A DNA stretch of 64,000 bases from contig NZ_JAUQSW010000001.1 of NCBI RefSeq assembly GCF_030581075.1, forward strand, positions 124,001 to 188,000. Direction: 5' to 3'. Made by a program: the position numbers and the translations under genes. The notes beneath the pieces are model-generated. The model was not told the origin of the DNA. It saw nothing but the letters and a program-made list of their open reading frames with translations, and ran no database searches. This stretch comes from Hymenobacter cheonanensis. Its GTDB lineage: Bacteria > Bacteroidota > Bacteroidia > Cytophagales > Hymenobacteraceae. Below, piece by piece: positions 9,027 to 18,842 of the stretch (position 1 is the stretch's first letter; every line of letters begins with the position of its first letter).

Positions 9027-9752
9027 TTACCAGGTGCGGCTGCGGAGGGCTAGCCGGGTACCCAGCAGGGCCACGGCTACCACGGTGAGAAAATAAAGCA
9101 CGTCGCGCGAGTCAATCAGTCCCTTGCTGAGGTCGCGGTAGTGCGCCGCGATGCCGAGCTGGCTCACGTAGTAAGCCGGCGCGCCTTCCAGGATGGAGGC
9201 CACCGAATCGAAGCCGGTATAGACTAAGAAACAGGCCACTACGGCCAGCACAAAGGCAATAATCTGGTCGCGGGTGAGGGCCGAGGCCAGCACGCCCAGC
9301 GCCGAAAACACGGCCGCCAGCAGGGCCAGCCCCAGGTACGAGCCCACCGTGGCTGCCGAGTCGATGTTGCCGGGCGGCGAGCCCAGCTTATACACCGAGA
9401 AGTAATAGAGCAGCGTCGGCACCAGCGCCAGCAGGGCTAGCAGCAGGCAGGCCAGGTACTTACCGCCCACAATCTGCCCATCGGTGAGCGGGCGCGTGAG
9501 CAGCAGCTCAATGGTACCAGCCTTCTTCTCCTCGGCAAAGGTGCGCATGGTGATGGCCGGAATCAGCAGCAAAAACAGCCACGGCGCCAGGTTGAACAGC
9601 GATTGCAAATCGGCGTAGCCGTAGTCGAGCACGCTGCTGTCGGGGAAAACCCAGACAAACAGCCCCGTCGCCACCAGAAACACGCCGATGACGACGTAGG
9701 CCACCGGCGAGTTGAGGAAGGCGTTAAATTCTTTTCGTAGGATGGTGATCAT
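9027..9752 (-). CDS. gldF: Gliding-motility ABC transporter permease GldF
   Basis: A 241-residue permease with about six membrane segments, typical of the ABC-2 family. It begins MITILRKEFNAFLNSPVAY and has the conserved cytoplasmic loop ITMRTFAEEKKAGTIELLLT, characteristic of GldF/NosY-like permeases. It pairs with the GldA ATPase encoded upstream and with GldG, which follows after 2 bp. The start is an ATG at 9752. A family B palindrome fills the gap between gldA and gldF. Confidence 0.95.
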   Translation of the reverse strand: MITILRKEFNAFLNSPVAYVVIGVFLVATGLFVWVFPDSSVLDYGYADLQSLFNLAPWLFLLLIPAITMRTFAEEKKAGTIELLLTRPLTDGQIVGGKYLACLLLALLALVPTLLYYFSVYKLGSPPGNIDSAATVGSYLGLALLAAVFSALGVLASALTRDQIIAFVLAVVACFLVYTGFDSVASILEGAPAYYVSQLGIAAHYRDLSKGLIDSRDVLYFLTVVAVALLGTRLALRSRTW

Positions 9753-9784
9753 CTAATTCTCTACAAGGTGAGCGTCCTCACATG

Positions 9785-9876
9785 TTGTCCTTGCGAGCAC
9801 AGCGCGGCAATTATACCCGAACGACACCCGAACGACTCGTTCTGGGGCGATTGCCGCGCTGCGCTCGCAATGACAA
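9785..9876. repeat. Intergenic palindrome, family B, copy 1 (between gldA and gldF)
   Basis: Imperfect inverted arms of about 27 bp, beginning TTGTCCTTGCGAGC on the left and ending GCTCGCAATGACAA on the right. It sits inside the gldA-gldF spacing. Relatives are at 33496, 39619 and 60553. Confidence 0.88.
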
Positions 9877-9902
9877 ACGATTTTATGGTTCAGATTTATT
9901 TA

Positions 9903-10811
<909 letters not shown>

Positions 10812-10839
10812 TCAGGCTTCGTATTTAAAGTCCAACGTC

Positions 10840-10933
10840 CGTCATGCTGAACGCAGTGAAGCATCTTGCTAGCTTCGTTATTAACGGTTGATAATACTGC
10901 GCCACGCAAGATGCTTCCTTCGTCAGCATGACG
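10840..10933. repeat. Intergenic palindrome, family A, copy 2 (degenerate)
   Basis: Arms start CGTCATGCTGAACGC and end GCAGCATGACG-like (GTCAGCATGACG), with several mismatches in mid-stem; the outer ~11 bp and the AAGCATCTTGC block are conserved. It lies 28 bp upstream of gldA. Confidence 0.8.
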
Positions 10934-10964
10934 AACGTAGTACTATTGACCAAGAGTAAGTTAC

Positions 10965-11657
10965 TTACTTAACATTAGCCGGCCGCATCTGAATTTCCGA
11001 TACCATGGTGGCATCGGGCGCTTCCAGGGCGTGCACAATGGCGGCGGCAATGTCCTGGGGCTGCATCTTGTGGGGGTCGGGCTGCTCGCCGGGCTGGGCG
11101 CCGTTGAAGTTGGTTTCGACCGAGCCGGGCATCACGCAGGTGACCTTGATGCCATCGGGCCGCAACTCTTTAAATAGCGCGTCGGAGAAGCCGCGCACGG
11201 CGTACTTGGTGGCGCAGTAGCCCGCCAGGTTGGCCGTGCCGGCCGTGGCGGCCAGCGAGGCTACGTTGATGAGATGGCCGGCGTGCTGTCTTTTCATGGT
11301 CGGCAGCACGGCGCGGGTGCAGTAGAACAGGCCGTTGACGTTGGTATCGAACATGGCGTGCCAGTCTTCCGATTTGAACCCGTCGATGGGGCCGAAGACC
11401 CCTAGCCCGGCATTATTTACCAGCACGTGGATTTTGGGGCCTAGCTCGCGCTGGGTGTTGGTGAATGCTTCGGCCACGGCGTGCTCGTCGCGCACATCGC
11501 ATTCAAAAAACTGGAAGCGGTCATGGGTCAGGCCCTCGGGCGCGTGGCGGCCCCAGCCGGCCACGGCCGCGCCCCGCGCCAGCAACGCCTCGGCCGTGGC
11601 GCGGCCAATGCCGCTGCTCACGCCCGTTACAATGGCTACTTTCCCGCTCAGGTTCAT
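10965..11657 (-). CDS. Short-chain dehydrogenase/reductase
   Basis: A 230-residue NAD(P)-dependent oxidoreductase of the classical SDR family. It has the cofactor motif TGVSSGIG near the N-terminus, NNAG in the middle and the catalytic YCATK (YxxxK) with its preceding serine (NVASLAAT). The ATG at 11657 (MNLSGKVAIVTG) is the standard SDR beginning; a longer frame upstream has no family support. The substrate cannot be inferred. It is divergent from the DUF2807 gene, 22 bp apart. A TTACTTTG box (7 of 8 to the -7 consensus) lies at 11701-11708. Confidence 0.9.
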   Translation of the reverse strand: MNLSGKVAIVTGVSSGIGRATAEALLARGAAVAGWGRHAPEGLTHDRFQFFECDVRDEHAVAEAFTNTQRELGPKIHVLVNNAGLGVFGPIDGFKSEDWHAMFDTNVNGLFYCTRAVLPTMKRQHAGHLINVASLAATAGTANLAGYCATKYAVRGFSDALFKELRPDGIKVTCVMPGSVETNFNGAQPGEQPDPHKMQPQDIAAAIVHALEAPDATMVSEIQMRPANVK

Positions 11658-11679
11658 AATTTCAGGCAAAAATTGACGG

Positions 11680-12471
11680 ATGCGACTGCGAATAATGCCA
11701 CAAAGTAACGCGCTGGCCGGGCTGCGTGGGCTAGCCGCCTTGCTAAGCGGTAGCCTGGCGCTGGCCGCGTGCAGCGCCGACCACGACACGGACTGCCTCA
11801 AAAGCAACGGCCCGGTCGTCACCGAGCGCCGCGCCGTCGACCGCCGCCTCACTACCGTGGTGGTCTACAACAACGTGGACCTGACCATTGTGCCCGACAC
11901 CGCCACCTACGCCGAAGTGCGGGCCGGCGAAAACGTGATGAAGGATATCGAGTTTTCGAACCCCAGCAGCCCCCAGCAGCTCGTTATTAAAAACACCAGC
12001 CGCTGCAACTGGGTGCGCAGCTACGACACGCCCCGCGAGGTGCGCCTGCACGTGGCTAGGCCCCACCGCAGCTTCGACATCGAGCAGTATGGCTACGGCC
12101 TGATAACCACCGAGGGTCAGTGGGCGCAGGACACGCTGTTTCTGCGCCTCTGGAGCACGGGCGACTTCAACATGAACCTGCGCTCGACCTACCTGTACAT
12201 CGACAGCTACGACGCGGGCGACATCACCTTGCACGGCACGGCCGAGGATTTTCACCCCAATTTTGGCAGCAACGGCTTCCTCTTTGCCAGCGACCTCGAC
12301 ACGCGCTACTGCTACTTCTACACCTACCGCGAGTGGATAGGCGACATGCACGTGCGCAGCCACCAAAACCTGGGCGGCACCCTCAACGGCACCGGCCGGC
12401 TCTTCTACAGTGGCAACCCGTCGCTGGTGGTGCTGAAAGGGCCCAATGCCAGCAATGCCTTCAAGGAGTAG
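11680..12471 (+). CDS. DUF2807 (GIN-domain) putative lipoprotein
   Basis: A 263-residue predicted lipoprotein. The signal sequence ends LALAAC. The rest is a DUF2807 'head GIN' beta-helical domain: it opens with the typical phrase RRLTTVVVYNNVDLTIVPD, then the R-AGENV stretch and repeated short beta motifs. Such proteins are abundant in Bacteroidota and are thought to be surface or periplasmic; no activity is established. The start could also be the ATG at 11695 (MPQSNALAG); 11680 gives a more basic N-terminus. It ends 17 bp from the convergent SDR gene. Confidence 0.82.
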   Translation: MRLRIMPQSNALAGLRGLAALLSGSLALAACSADHDTDCLKSNGPVVTERRAVDRRLTTVVVYNNVDLTIVPDTATYAEVRAGENVMKDIEFSNPSSPQQLVIKNTSRCNWVRSYDTPREVRLHVARPHRSFDIEQYGYGLITTEGQWAQDTLFLRLWSTGDFNMNLRSTYLYIDSYDAGDITLHGTAEDFHPNFGSNGFLFASDLDTRYCYFYTYREWIGDMHVRSHQNLGGTLNGTGRLFYSGNPSLVVLKGPNASNAFKE

Positions 12472-12488
12472 GCTGCGTTTGATTTAAC

Positions 12489-13202
12489 CTACAGTAAATC
12501 ACCAAGCTGCGGGCGAATGAGCAGCTCTTCTACCACGGCCTGGGGCGAGAGCCGGAAGGCCCCTAGCACGGCGGCGGCCACGTCGGCGGGGTCAATAAAG
12601 CGCTCGGGGGGCAGGCCGGCGCCGTCCCAGCTGCGGGTGAGCGTGGCGCCGGGCAGCACGGCCGTCACGCGCAGGCCCTGGGCTTTCACTTCCTCGCGCA
12701 GGGTTTTGGTGTAGCCGAGCAGGGCGAACTTGGCCACGCCGTAGGAGCCGCCGTTGGGGTACGGCATGATGCTGGCCGTGGAGCACACCGTGAAGATGTG
12801 GCCCCGGCCCTGGGCCAGCAGCGTGGGCAGCAGCGCGCGCGTCACATCATACGCACTCAGCAGGTTGACACTCAGCATTTCGCGCAGCCGCGAGCCATCG
12901 GCGGGCTCGTCCTGGAAGCGGCCGGGCACGTAGTAGCCGGCGTTGTTGATGAGCGCGGCCACGGGCAGCCCCAGCCCCAGCGCAAAGTGGGCAAAGCGCT
13001 GGCAATCGGCGGGCTGGCTGAGGTCGGCGGCTAGGGTGTGCAGGGCTGCGCCGGGCTGCGCGGCGGCCAGGGCGGCTAAATCTTCGGCCCGGCGGGCGCA
13101 GGTGGCCACCGTAAACCCGGCGGCTAAGAAACTCACTACCAAGGCCCGCCCTATCCCCTGGCTGCCCCCGGTTATCACGACTAACTCTGCGGTTGCGGTC
13201 AC
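12489..13202 (-). CDS. Short-chain dehydrogenase/reductase
   Basis: A 237-residue classical SDR with TGGSQGIG, NNAG, the catalytic serine in CSTAS and YGVAK as the YxxxK dyad. It starts MTATAELVVITGG at an ATG at 13202. It is not a close duplicate of the SDR at 10965. A CATCTTTG box on the minus strand (13231-13238, 7 of 8 to TAnnTTTG) would give a leader of about 25 nt. The substrate is unknown. It is divergent from the mlaE-like gene. Confidence 0.9.
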   Translation of the reverse strand: MTATAELVVITGGSQGIGRALVVSFLAAGFTVATCARRAEDLAALAAAQPGAALHTLAADLSQPADCQRFAHFALGLGLPVAALINNAGYYVPGRFQDEPADGSRLREMLSVNLLSAYDVTRALLPTLLAQGRGHIFTVCSTASIMPYPNGGSYGVAKFALLGYTKTLREEVKAQGLRVTAVLPGATLTRSWDGAGLPPERFIDPADVAAAVLGAFRLSPQAVVEELLIRPQLGDLL

Positions 13203-13297
13203 TATTTTCTGGGTTTGTACGTAAGAGGCGCAAAGATGCCCCGCCGCCGCCGGCCGGGGCTAGCCGGGCCGGTTCAAGCAGCCCATTTCCTTCCTAT

Positions 13298-14029
13298 ATG
13301 TTCAAAATTTTTGGCTCATTCGTACTTTTTCTCTACAACATGGTGGCGCGCGCCGAGCGGCTGAAAGTGTTGTGGACGCGCTTTTTTGAAGAGGCTACGC
13401 TTATCGGCGTCAACTCTATCTTCATCGTGGGCATTGTGTCGGCCTTTATCGGGGCCGTAACCTGCATCCAGATTGCTTATAACCTCACCAACCCGCTCAT
13501 CCCAAAGTCGACCATCGGCTACATGGTGCGCGAAATGACCATTCTGGAGCTAGCCCCCACCATCACGAGCATTGTGCTGGCGGGCAAAGTGGGCTCCTCC
13601 ATCGCGGGTGGGCTGGGCACCATGCGCATCACCGAGCAGATTTCGGCGCTCGAGGTAATGGGCATTAACACGACCTCTTACCTGGTGCTGCCGCGCATTC
13701 TGGCGGCCATGCTCATGTTTCCGCTGCTGGTTATCTTGGCCATGGCGCTCAGCATTTTGGGTGGCTACATTGCCGGCACGCTGTCGGGCGTAATGGCCCC
13801 GCAGGATTACATCGAGGGCATTCGCACCGATTTCATTCCTTATAACATTGTTTTTGCGCTGATTAAGGCCGTGGTTTTTGCCTTCCTCGTGTCGGGCATC
13901 TCGGCTTTCAAAGGCTACTACACCGAAGGCGGTGCGCTGGAAGTAGGTGCTGCCAGCACCTCGGCCGTTACCAATTCCATCATCGCCATTCTGCTCGCCG
14001 ACTACGTGCTGGCTGCCATCCTGCTCTAA
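13298..14029 (+). CDS. mlaE: MlaE-like ABC transporter permease (lipid transport)
   Basis: A 243-residue MlaE/YrbE-family permease, the inner-membrane channel of Mla-type phospholipid transporters. It has about five hydrophobic segments and the family signature ELAPTITSIVLAGKVGSSIAGGLGTMRITEQ-like run (key residues ELAP, G-VG--IAAE-like GSSIAG, EQI-ALEVMG). Its ATG at 13298 begins MFKIFGSFVLFL, upstream of which the frame has no family support. The ATPase gene follows 93 bp downstream. No MlaD (MCE) gene is next to them in this window, though in Bacteroidota it may lie elsewhere. Confidence 0.92.
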   Translation: MFKIFGSFVLFLYNMVARAERLKVLWTRFFEEATLIGVNSIFIVGIVSAFIGAVTCIQIAYNLTNPLIPKSTIGYMVREMTILELAPTITSIVLAGKVGSSIAGGLGTMRITEQISALEVMGINTTSYLVLPRILAAMLMFPLLVILAMALSILGGYIAGTLSGVMAPQDYIEGIRTDFIPYNIVFALIKAVVFAFLVSGISAFKGYYTEGGALEVGAASTSAVTNSIIAILLADYVLAAILL

Positions 14030-14122
14030 GGCCAGGCACCAAACTAATCCCTGGCAGGCCTGGTTAAGCCTTAATAAGCCGCAAGCACTGCCGCAACTCG
14101 GTGTAGCCGCTTCTTCCTTATC

Positions 14123-14935
14123 ATGATTGAAATATCCAACCTCGAAAAATCTTTCGACGGCAACCAAGTGCTCAAAGGCATTAGCTGCACCCTCGAAACC
14201 GGTAAGTGCAACCTGCTGCTAGGGGGCTCGGGCACGGGCAAAAGCGTGCTGCTCTCGTGCATTGTGGGCCTGATGAAGCCCGACCTCGGCTCCATCACCT
14301 TCGATGGCACGGTGTATACCAACTCGAAAGTGGACATTCGCCAGGAAATCCGCCGTAAAATCGGGATGCTGTTCCAGGGTTCCGCCCTGTTCGATTCGAT
14401 GACGGTGGCCAAAAACGTGGAGTTTCCGCTGCAAATGCTGACGCCCGACATGACCCCGGAGGAGCGCCGCGACCGCGTGGAGTTTTGTCTAAAGCGCGTG
14501 GGCCTCGAAAACGCGGGCAATAAGATGCCTTCCGAAATATCGGGCGGCATGAAGAAGCGCGTGGGTATTGCCCGCGCCATTGCCCCCAACTGTACCTACC
14601 TGTTTTGCGACGAGCCTAACTCGGGCCTGGACCCAGCCACGAGCATTAAGATTGACGAGCTGATTTACGAAATCACGCACGAATACAACATCACCACGGC
14701 CATCATCACCCACGATATGAACTCGGTGGTGGGTATTGGCGACCACATTATTTTCCTGCACCAGGGCAAAAAGCTGTGGGACGGCGACAAAGAGCACATC
14801 CTGAACGCCGAGGTTCCCGAGCTGCGCGAGTTTATTTTCAGCTCGTCGCTGGTGCGCGCCGCCAAGCGCATCGAGCAGGAAGACGGCCCGCAGGGCCTGG
14901 AGCACCTGGCCGCCGAGCCGCTATCGGAAGTATAA
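14123..14935 (+). CDS. mlaF: MlaF-like ABC transporter ATPase
   Basis: A 270-residue ATPase that would power the MlaE permease encoded just upstream. It has Walker A GGSGTGKS, the signature EISGGMKKRVGIARA (the GGMKKR form typical of MlaF), Walker B YLFCDEPNSGLDP and the H-loop ITHDM. The start is MIEISNLEKSF. The pair probably shuttles phospholipids between membranes to keep outer-membrane asymmetry; direction is not deducible. A hairpin follows the gene. Confidence 0.93.
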   Translation: MIEISNLEKSFDGNQVLKGISCTLETGKCNLLLGGSGTGKSVLLSCIVGLMKPDLGSITFDGTVYTNSKVDIRQEIRRKIGMLFQGSALFDSMTVAKNVEFPLQMLTPDMTPEERRDRVEFCLKRVGLENAGNKMPSEISGGMKKRVGIARAIAPNCTYLFCDEPNSGLDPATSIKIDELIYEITHEYNITTAIITHDMNSVVGIGDHIIFLHQGKKLWDGDKEHILNAEVPELREFIFSSSLVRAAKRIEQEDGPQGLEHLAAEPLSEV

Positions 14936-14955
14936 ATTCCTTACAATCAGCAGTT

Positions 14956-15001
14956 AATGGCTAGTCCCTACCGAGATAGTACTCGGCGGGGGCTAGCCAT
15001 T
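14956..15001. terminator. 20-bp hairpin between mlaF and fabG
   Basis: Arms 14956-14975 and 14982-15001 (AATGGCTAGTCCCTACCGAG against its near-complement, two wobble pairs) with a 6-nt loop. There is no long T tract, so it may be an attenuator or weak terminator. Confidence 0.6.
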
Positions 15002-15027
15002 ACACGTTGAGTGCTAATCTTTGCCCC

Positions 15028-15777
15028 ATGAATCAAACTCTTGCTGGAAAAGTAGCCCTCATCACCGGGGCCTCGAAAGGAATTGGCCGCGCCATCGCCA
15101 CGCTGTTTGCCCAGCAGGGCGCGCAGGTAGCGTTCACCTATCTATCGTCGGTTGAGAAGGGCCAGGCCCTCGAAACCGAGCTGGCCGCCCACGGCACCAA
15201 AGTAAAGGGCTACCGCTCCGATGCTTCCGACTTCGCCCAGGCCGAAAAGCTGATTGACGACGTAGTAGCCGAGTTTGGCAAGCTGGATATCGTGGTCAAC
15301 AACGCCGGCATCACCCAGGATGGCCTGCTCATGCGCATGAGCGAAGCCCAGTGGGACAACGTGCTGAATGTGAACTTAAAGTCAGTTTTCAATCTCACCA
15401 AAGCCGCCACCAAGCCCATGATGCGTGCCAAGGCTGGCAGCATTATCAACATGACCTCGGTGGTGGGCATTAAGGGTAACGCTGGCCAAGCCAACTACGC
15501 CGCCAGCAAGGCCGGCATCATCGGCTTCACCAAGTCGGTGGCCCTGGAGCTGGGCTCGCGCAATATTCGCTGCAACGCCATTGCCCCAGGCTTTATCGAA
15601 ACCGAAATGACCGACGCGCTCGACCAGAAGCAGGTAGACGAGTGGCGCAAAGCCATCCCGCTCAAGCGCGGCGGCTCGCCCGAGGACGTGGCCAAGGCCA
15701 CGGCGTTTCTGGCTTCGGACGATTCGGCCTACATCACCGGCCAGGTGTTGCAGGTAGACGGCGGCATGCTGACCTAG
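15028..15777 (+). CDS. fabG: 3-oxoacyl-[acyl-carrier-protein] reductase FabG
   Basis: A 249-residue SDR that reduces 3-oxoacyl-ACP with NADPH in fatty-acid elongation. It has TGASKGIG, NNAGITQDGLLMRM (the FabG hallmark), the catalytic serine in NMTSVVG, YAASK, and the C-terminus GQVLQVDGGM, all matching FabG over its full normal length. The ATG at 15028 (MNQTLAGKVALITG) is preferred to an upstream in-frame GTG-like start, because a hairpin ends at 15001. The DUF4262 gene begins 4 bp after its stop. Confidence 0.93.
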   Translation: MNQTLAGKVALITGASKGIGRAIATLFAQQGAQVAFTYLSSVEKGQALETELAAHGTKVKGYRSDASDFAQAEKLIDDVVAEFGKLDIVVNNAGITQDGLLMRMSEAQWDNVLNVNLKSVFNLTKAATKPMMRAKAGSIINMTSVVGIKGNAGQANYAASKAGIIGFTKSVALELGSRNIRCNAIAPGFIETEMTDALDQKQVDEWRKAIPLKRGGSPEDVAKATAFLASDDSAYITGQVLQVDGGMLT

Positions 15778-15781
15778 GAAA

Positions 15782-16546
15782 GTGGCTACGCCCGAAGAGC
15801 ACGCTGCGCACGATGCCGCTGCCGAGCAGAAAATTATCAGCGACGTTAAGCAATACGGATTTCACGTTGCCCACATCAAGGGTGATGGATATTCCCCTGG
15901 CTTTTCGTACACCATCGGGCTGTTCAAAACATACGGCTACCCAGAGCTTATCTGCTTTGGCCTACAGCAGGATTTACTGCACTCGGTGCTTTGGTCGGGT
16001 AAAGAATTGTTGGATAAGCAATCTGTACTCGACCAAAGCCGGGGGTATCCGGATTTTATAGGCGACTATGAAGTGCGCTTTTTAACCGTCGACCAAGCCT
16101 GGTACCGCTATTACTTTGGCTACGGCATGTGGTTCAACCAAGGCACCAGCTTTCCAGCGCTGCAAATTGTGTGGCCCGATAAGCAAGCCTATTTTCCTTG
16201 GGAAGCAGGCTTTAATCCGAACTGGAAGTTTGGGCAGCCGCTCCTGGACCGTTCCTTGGATTTCAAGTTTCGGGAAGAGCGAGACGTTGCTGTTTTCACT
16301 ACTCGCCAAGTGCTGGAAGGCTTGCCAATTCTGCGCGTCGTGCACGCTGCCAATGGAGACTGGGAGTTTTTATGTGACACAACTTATGCTGTGGCCGACC
16401 TGCAAGTAGTTGGGCTAGCCGAGATAGTGCAGCGTGACCCTAGTGTTAACGAGCTCTTTCAATTGAACTATGGATGGCACGCAGAGCGGGAATCAGTGGG
16501 TGGCGGCTGGCAGCAGGAAGAGCTTAGCAGTCAGGCAGAAGCCTGA
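15782..16546 (+). CDS. DUF4262 domain protein
   Basis: A 254-residue cytosolic protein. The N-terminal ~140 residues fit DUF4262: GFHVAHIKGDGYSPGFSYT, then IGLFKTYGYPELICFGL. No enzymatic role is known for that family. The C-terminal 100 residues (including DTTYAVADLQVVGLAEIV) are not assigned. It uses a GTG start 4 bp downstream of the fabG stop, so it is probably read from the same transcript, although base composition is lower in GC than fabG. The next gene starts 4 bp after its stop. Confidence 0.8.
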   Translation: MATPEEHAAHDAAAEQKIISDVKQYGFHVAHIKGDGYSPGFSYTIGLFKTYGYPELICFGLQQDLLHSVLWSGKELLDKQSVLDQSRGYPDFIGDYEVRFLTVDQAWYRYYFGYGMWFNQGTSFPALQIVWPDKQAYFPWEAGFNPNWKFGQPLLDRSLDFKFREERDVAVFTTRQVLEGLPILRVVHAANGDWEFLCDTTYAVADLQVVGLAEIVQRDPSVNELFQLNYGWHAERESVGGGWQQEELSSQAEA

Positions 16547-16550
16547 CAGA

Positions 16551-17249
16551 ATGCTCCGTATTCTCGTTGTCATTGCTGTTCTGCTTTGGCTGCCCATCAT
16601 TGGGGTTGTAGCGCTCCGGCTAGCAGGTCCTTATTTTCAGCAGCGAGCGATAGAAAAACGTATTCGCGCTTGGCCAAAGAAGCGAGCAGCCACAACTTTC
16701 ACTAGCCGGCTCCACGAGGGCGACCTCATTTTCCACACTTCCCAATCAGCTCAAAGCCAAGCTATTCAGCTAGCCACGCACTCGCGCTATAGCCACTGCG
16801 GGCTGCTGTATAAAACCCACGGCGAGTGGCAGGTTTTTGAAGCCGTGCAGCCCGTGCAGCTGACGCCGCTAGCCCGCTGGGTGGCGCGCGGCCAGGGCCG
16901 GCACTTCGTGGTGAAGCGCCTGCGCGATGCGCAAACTGCCCTCACGCCCGCCGCGCTGGCGCGGCTGCGGGCCGCCGGCCAGCCGCTGCTAGGGCTCGAT
17001 TACGATTTGGTCTTCAATTGGTCGGATAAGCAGCTGTACTGCTCGGAGCTTATCTGGAAAGTGTACGACCGCGGCCTGCACCGGCAGCTAGGGCAGTTGC
17101 AGCGCTTGCGTGACTTCGACCTGACCAGCCCCGCCGTGCAAGCCAAACTGCGCCAACGCTATGGCACGCACCTGCCGCTGGATGAGCCGGTTATTTCGCC
17201 GGCCAGCCTGTTCGCCAGCACCGAGTTGAGGACGGTAATAAGCCGGTAA
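16551..17249 (+). CDS. YiiX-like permuted NlpC/P60 cysteine hydrolase
   Basis: A 232-residue protein with one N-terminal membrane helix (LRILVVIAVLLWLPIIGVVA), then a permuted papain-like domain. It shows EGDLIFHTSQS, the histidine in RYSHCGLLY and the cysteine in LYCSELIWKVY, the H-then-C order of YiiX/YebB-type hydrolases. These may cleave amide or ester bonds in cell-wall or lipid substrates; the target is not known. The ATG at 16551 is adjacent to the upstream stop, and the hydrophobic helix begins right after it. It converges on the lipoprotein gene at 17259. Confidence 0.82.
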   Translation: MLRILVVIAVLLWLPIIGVVALRLAGPYFQQRAIEKRIRAWPKKRAATTFTSRLHEGDLIFHTSQSAQSQAIQLATHSRYSHCGLLYKTHGEWQVFEAVQPVQLTPLARWVARGQGRHFVVKRLRDAQTALTPAALARLRAAGQPLLGLDYDLVFNWSDKQLYCSELIWKVYDRGLHRQLGQLQRLRDFDLTSPAVQAKLRQRYGTHLPLDEPVISPASLFASTELRTVISR

Positions 17250-17258
17250 CTACTGCGC

Positions 17259-18566
17259 CTAGCCCTCTGGCGGGGGCTGAAGCCGGTAACGCACCTGCTG
17301 GGGGTGCAGGGTATCGATATACAGCACCATACTTTGCGTATTGACTGCGTATGGCAGAATCAGCTTGATTTCCTGCGACCGCTGCGGATACCGAAAACGG
17401 CTCATTTTCTTCAGCGGCAGCTCCGTTACGTGGCCCGGCTGCGCTTTCGGCAGCACAAACACGCTCTGCCCGCCATTTGAAAAATAGTAGGTGCGCGTGA
17501 TGGGCGAAAAACAGCGGGGCATGGCGTAGCCCATCTCCCCTGCCCAGCCATCGTAGCGAAACTTGCCCAGCACGCGCCCACTGGTGCTCAGCACAAAGGC
17601 GTTGGCCGCCCGGCGCTGAGCGGGCGTGCTGACAAACTCGGCAGGGCGCTGCGTCATCTCGGCCGTGGCGGCGGCCTTGGCAACGGGCGGGGAGTCGGCA
17701 TTGTCTTCGGCGTCCGTATCCGACTGCTTAACAGGCTGATACGTGCCAAATTCGTACACCGCCAGTAGTGTAGTGTCGGTGAGGAAGCGCGCCGCCCGCA
17801 GCTTGGCCCGCGGCCGGCGCAGCGAGAGCGGCGGCTGGCCCGCCCGCAGCACCTCGCCGGCGCACGTGAGCACGGCTAGCCCGGTGGGGGCCACCTGGGG
17901 GTCGCAGTCGATAGCGTCGAAGGTGGCGCTGCCAATGCCACGCTGGGCTTTTACCTGGCCGGTGCGCGCGTCGAGCAGCAGCATGGTACGGTCTACCACG
18001 TCGCTGTACGGGATGCCGAAATAGGCGATGAACAACAGGCCGTTCAGCCCCGCGCTGTAGCCCAGGTAGCGAAACTGCGGCTCGCTCACGGTTAGCACTT
18101 CGCCCGCAGCAACGGCCTGGAAATCGCGCTTATGCAGCCGCTTGCGAAACACGATGGAGCGCCGGGCCGAGTCGCGCAGGGTAAACGTGTAGGTGCCCTC
18201 GTAGCCGCGCACCCGGTGCGCCCGCCAGGCCGTGTCGGACGGGGCGGCGAAGGGCCGCCCCACCACGTAGGCAGGCGCATAATCGAGGGGCTTGGTCGAA
18301 TCCGCTACCTGGCGCAGCTGGAGCCAGTACTGCCGCTTGCCCAGTAAAATCAGCGTATCGGCGCGCGGGCTCTCGAAGCTACCCTGGTAGGCCCGGGTAT
18401 AGTCAGCAGTATCGGGGGCGGCGGGCGCTTTGGCCGGCCAGACCCTAGCAGAGTCGCTGGTTGGGGCGGCCACCCGCGGCCGGGCCGTGACAATGACGGC
18501 CGATTGCCGCGTTTCGCAGCCACTGAGGGCCAAGCCACTACTGCACAGGAGAAATAGAAAGCGCAT
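17259..18566 (-). CDS. Uncharacterised lipoprotein
   Basis: A 435-residue predicted lipoprotein: MRFLFLLCSSGLALSGC is a signal peptide with lipobox. The mature part is beta-rich, with repeated strand-like segments (DTLILLGKRQYWLQL, TMLLLDARTGQVKAQRG, NAFVLSTSGRVLGKFRYDGW) that recall beta-propeller blades, and a linker rich in Asp and Ala around residues 270-300. I recognise no family. The ATG at 18566 was chosen because it starts the signal peptide; the frame extends upstream only as antisense to other sequence. Confidence 0.7.
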   Translation of the reverse strand: MRFLFLLCSSGLALSGCETRQSAVIVTARPRVAAPTSDSARVWPAKAPAAPDTADYTRAYQGSFESPRADTLILLGKRQYWLQLRQVADSTKPLDYAPAYVVGRPFAAPSDTAWRAHRVRGYEGTYTFTLRDSARRSIVFRKRLHKRDFQAVAAGEVLTVSEPQFRYLGYSAGLNGLLFIAYFGIPYSDVVDRTMLLLDARTGQVKAQRGIGSATFDAIDCDPQVAPTGLAVLTCAGEVLRAGQPPLSLRRPRAKLRAARFLTDTTLLAVYEFGTYQPVKQSDTDAEDNADSPPVAKAAATAEMTQRPAEFVSTPAQRRAANAFVLSTSGRVLGKFRYDGWAGEMGYAMPRCFSPITRTYYFSNGGQSVFVLPKAQPGHVTELPLKKMSRFRYPQRSQEIKLILPYAVNTQSMVLYIDTLHPQQVRYRLQPPPEG

Positions 18567-18764
18567 ATCCAGGAAAAGGCGAACGGCTAAAGTAATGGGC
18601 AGAGCGACAGCGCGGTTTGCTGCACGGCGCTGGCTGCAATTGCTAGTGCCGCCGGGCAATGCAATGCTCTGGTGCGAAGAGCCAGCGAAGCTAAAGTTGG
18701 CGCCCTGTGGCGAACGCGGCGGGGCCTTCCTACCGTTAGGCACGCAGCTACTGCGGCTAGCGCG

Positions 18765-18772
18765 CATCTTTG
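18765..18772 (+). promoter_or_regulatory. Possible -7 box for the VWA-like gene
   Basis: CATCTTTG matches seven of eight positions of TAnnTTTG. A start near 18779 would exclude longer versions of the downstream protein. Confidence 0.3.
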
Positions 18773-18842
18773 CGGGTGCGTGCTGGTTGGCGGGCTTTTT
18801 TCGTTTCTTGCTCCGCGCTGGTTTCAAGGCGCGCCTCTGCTC

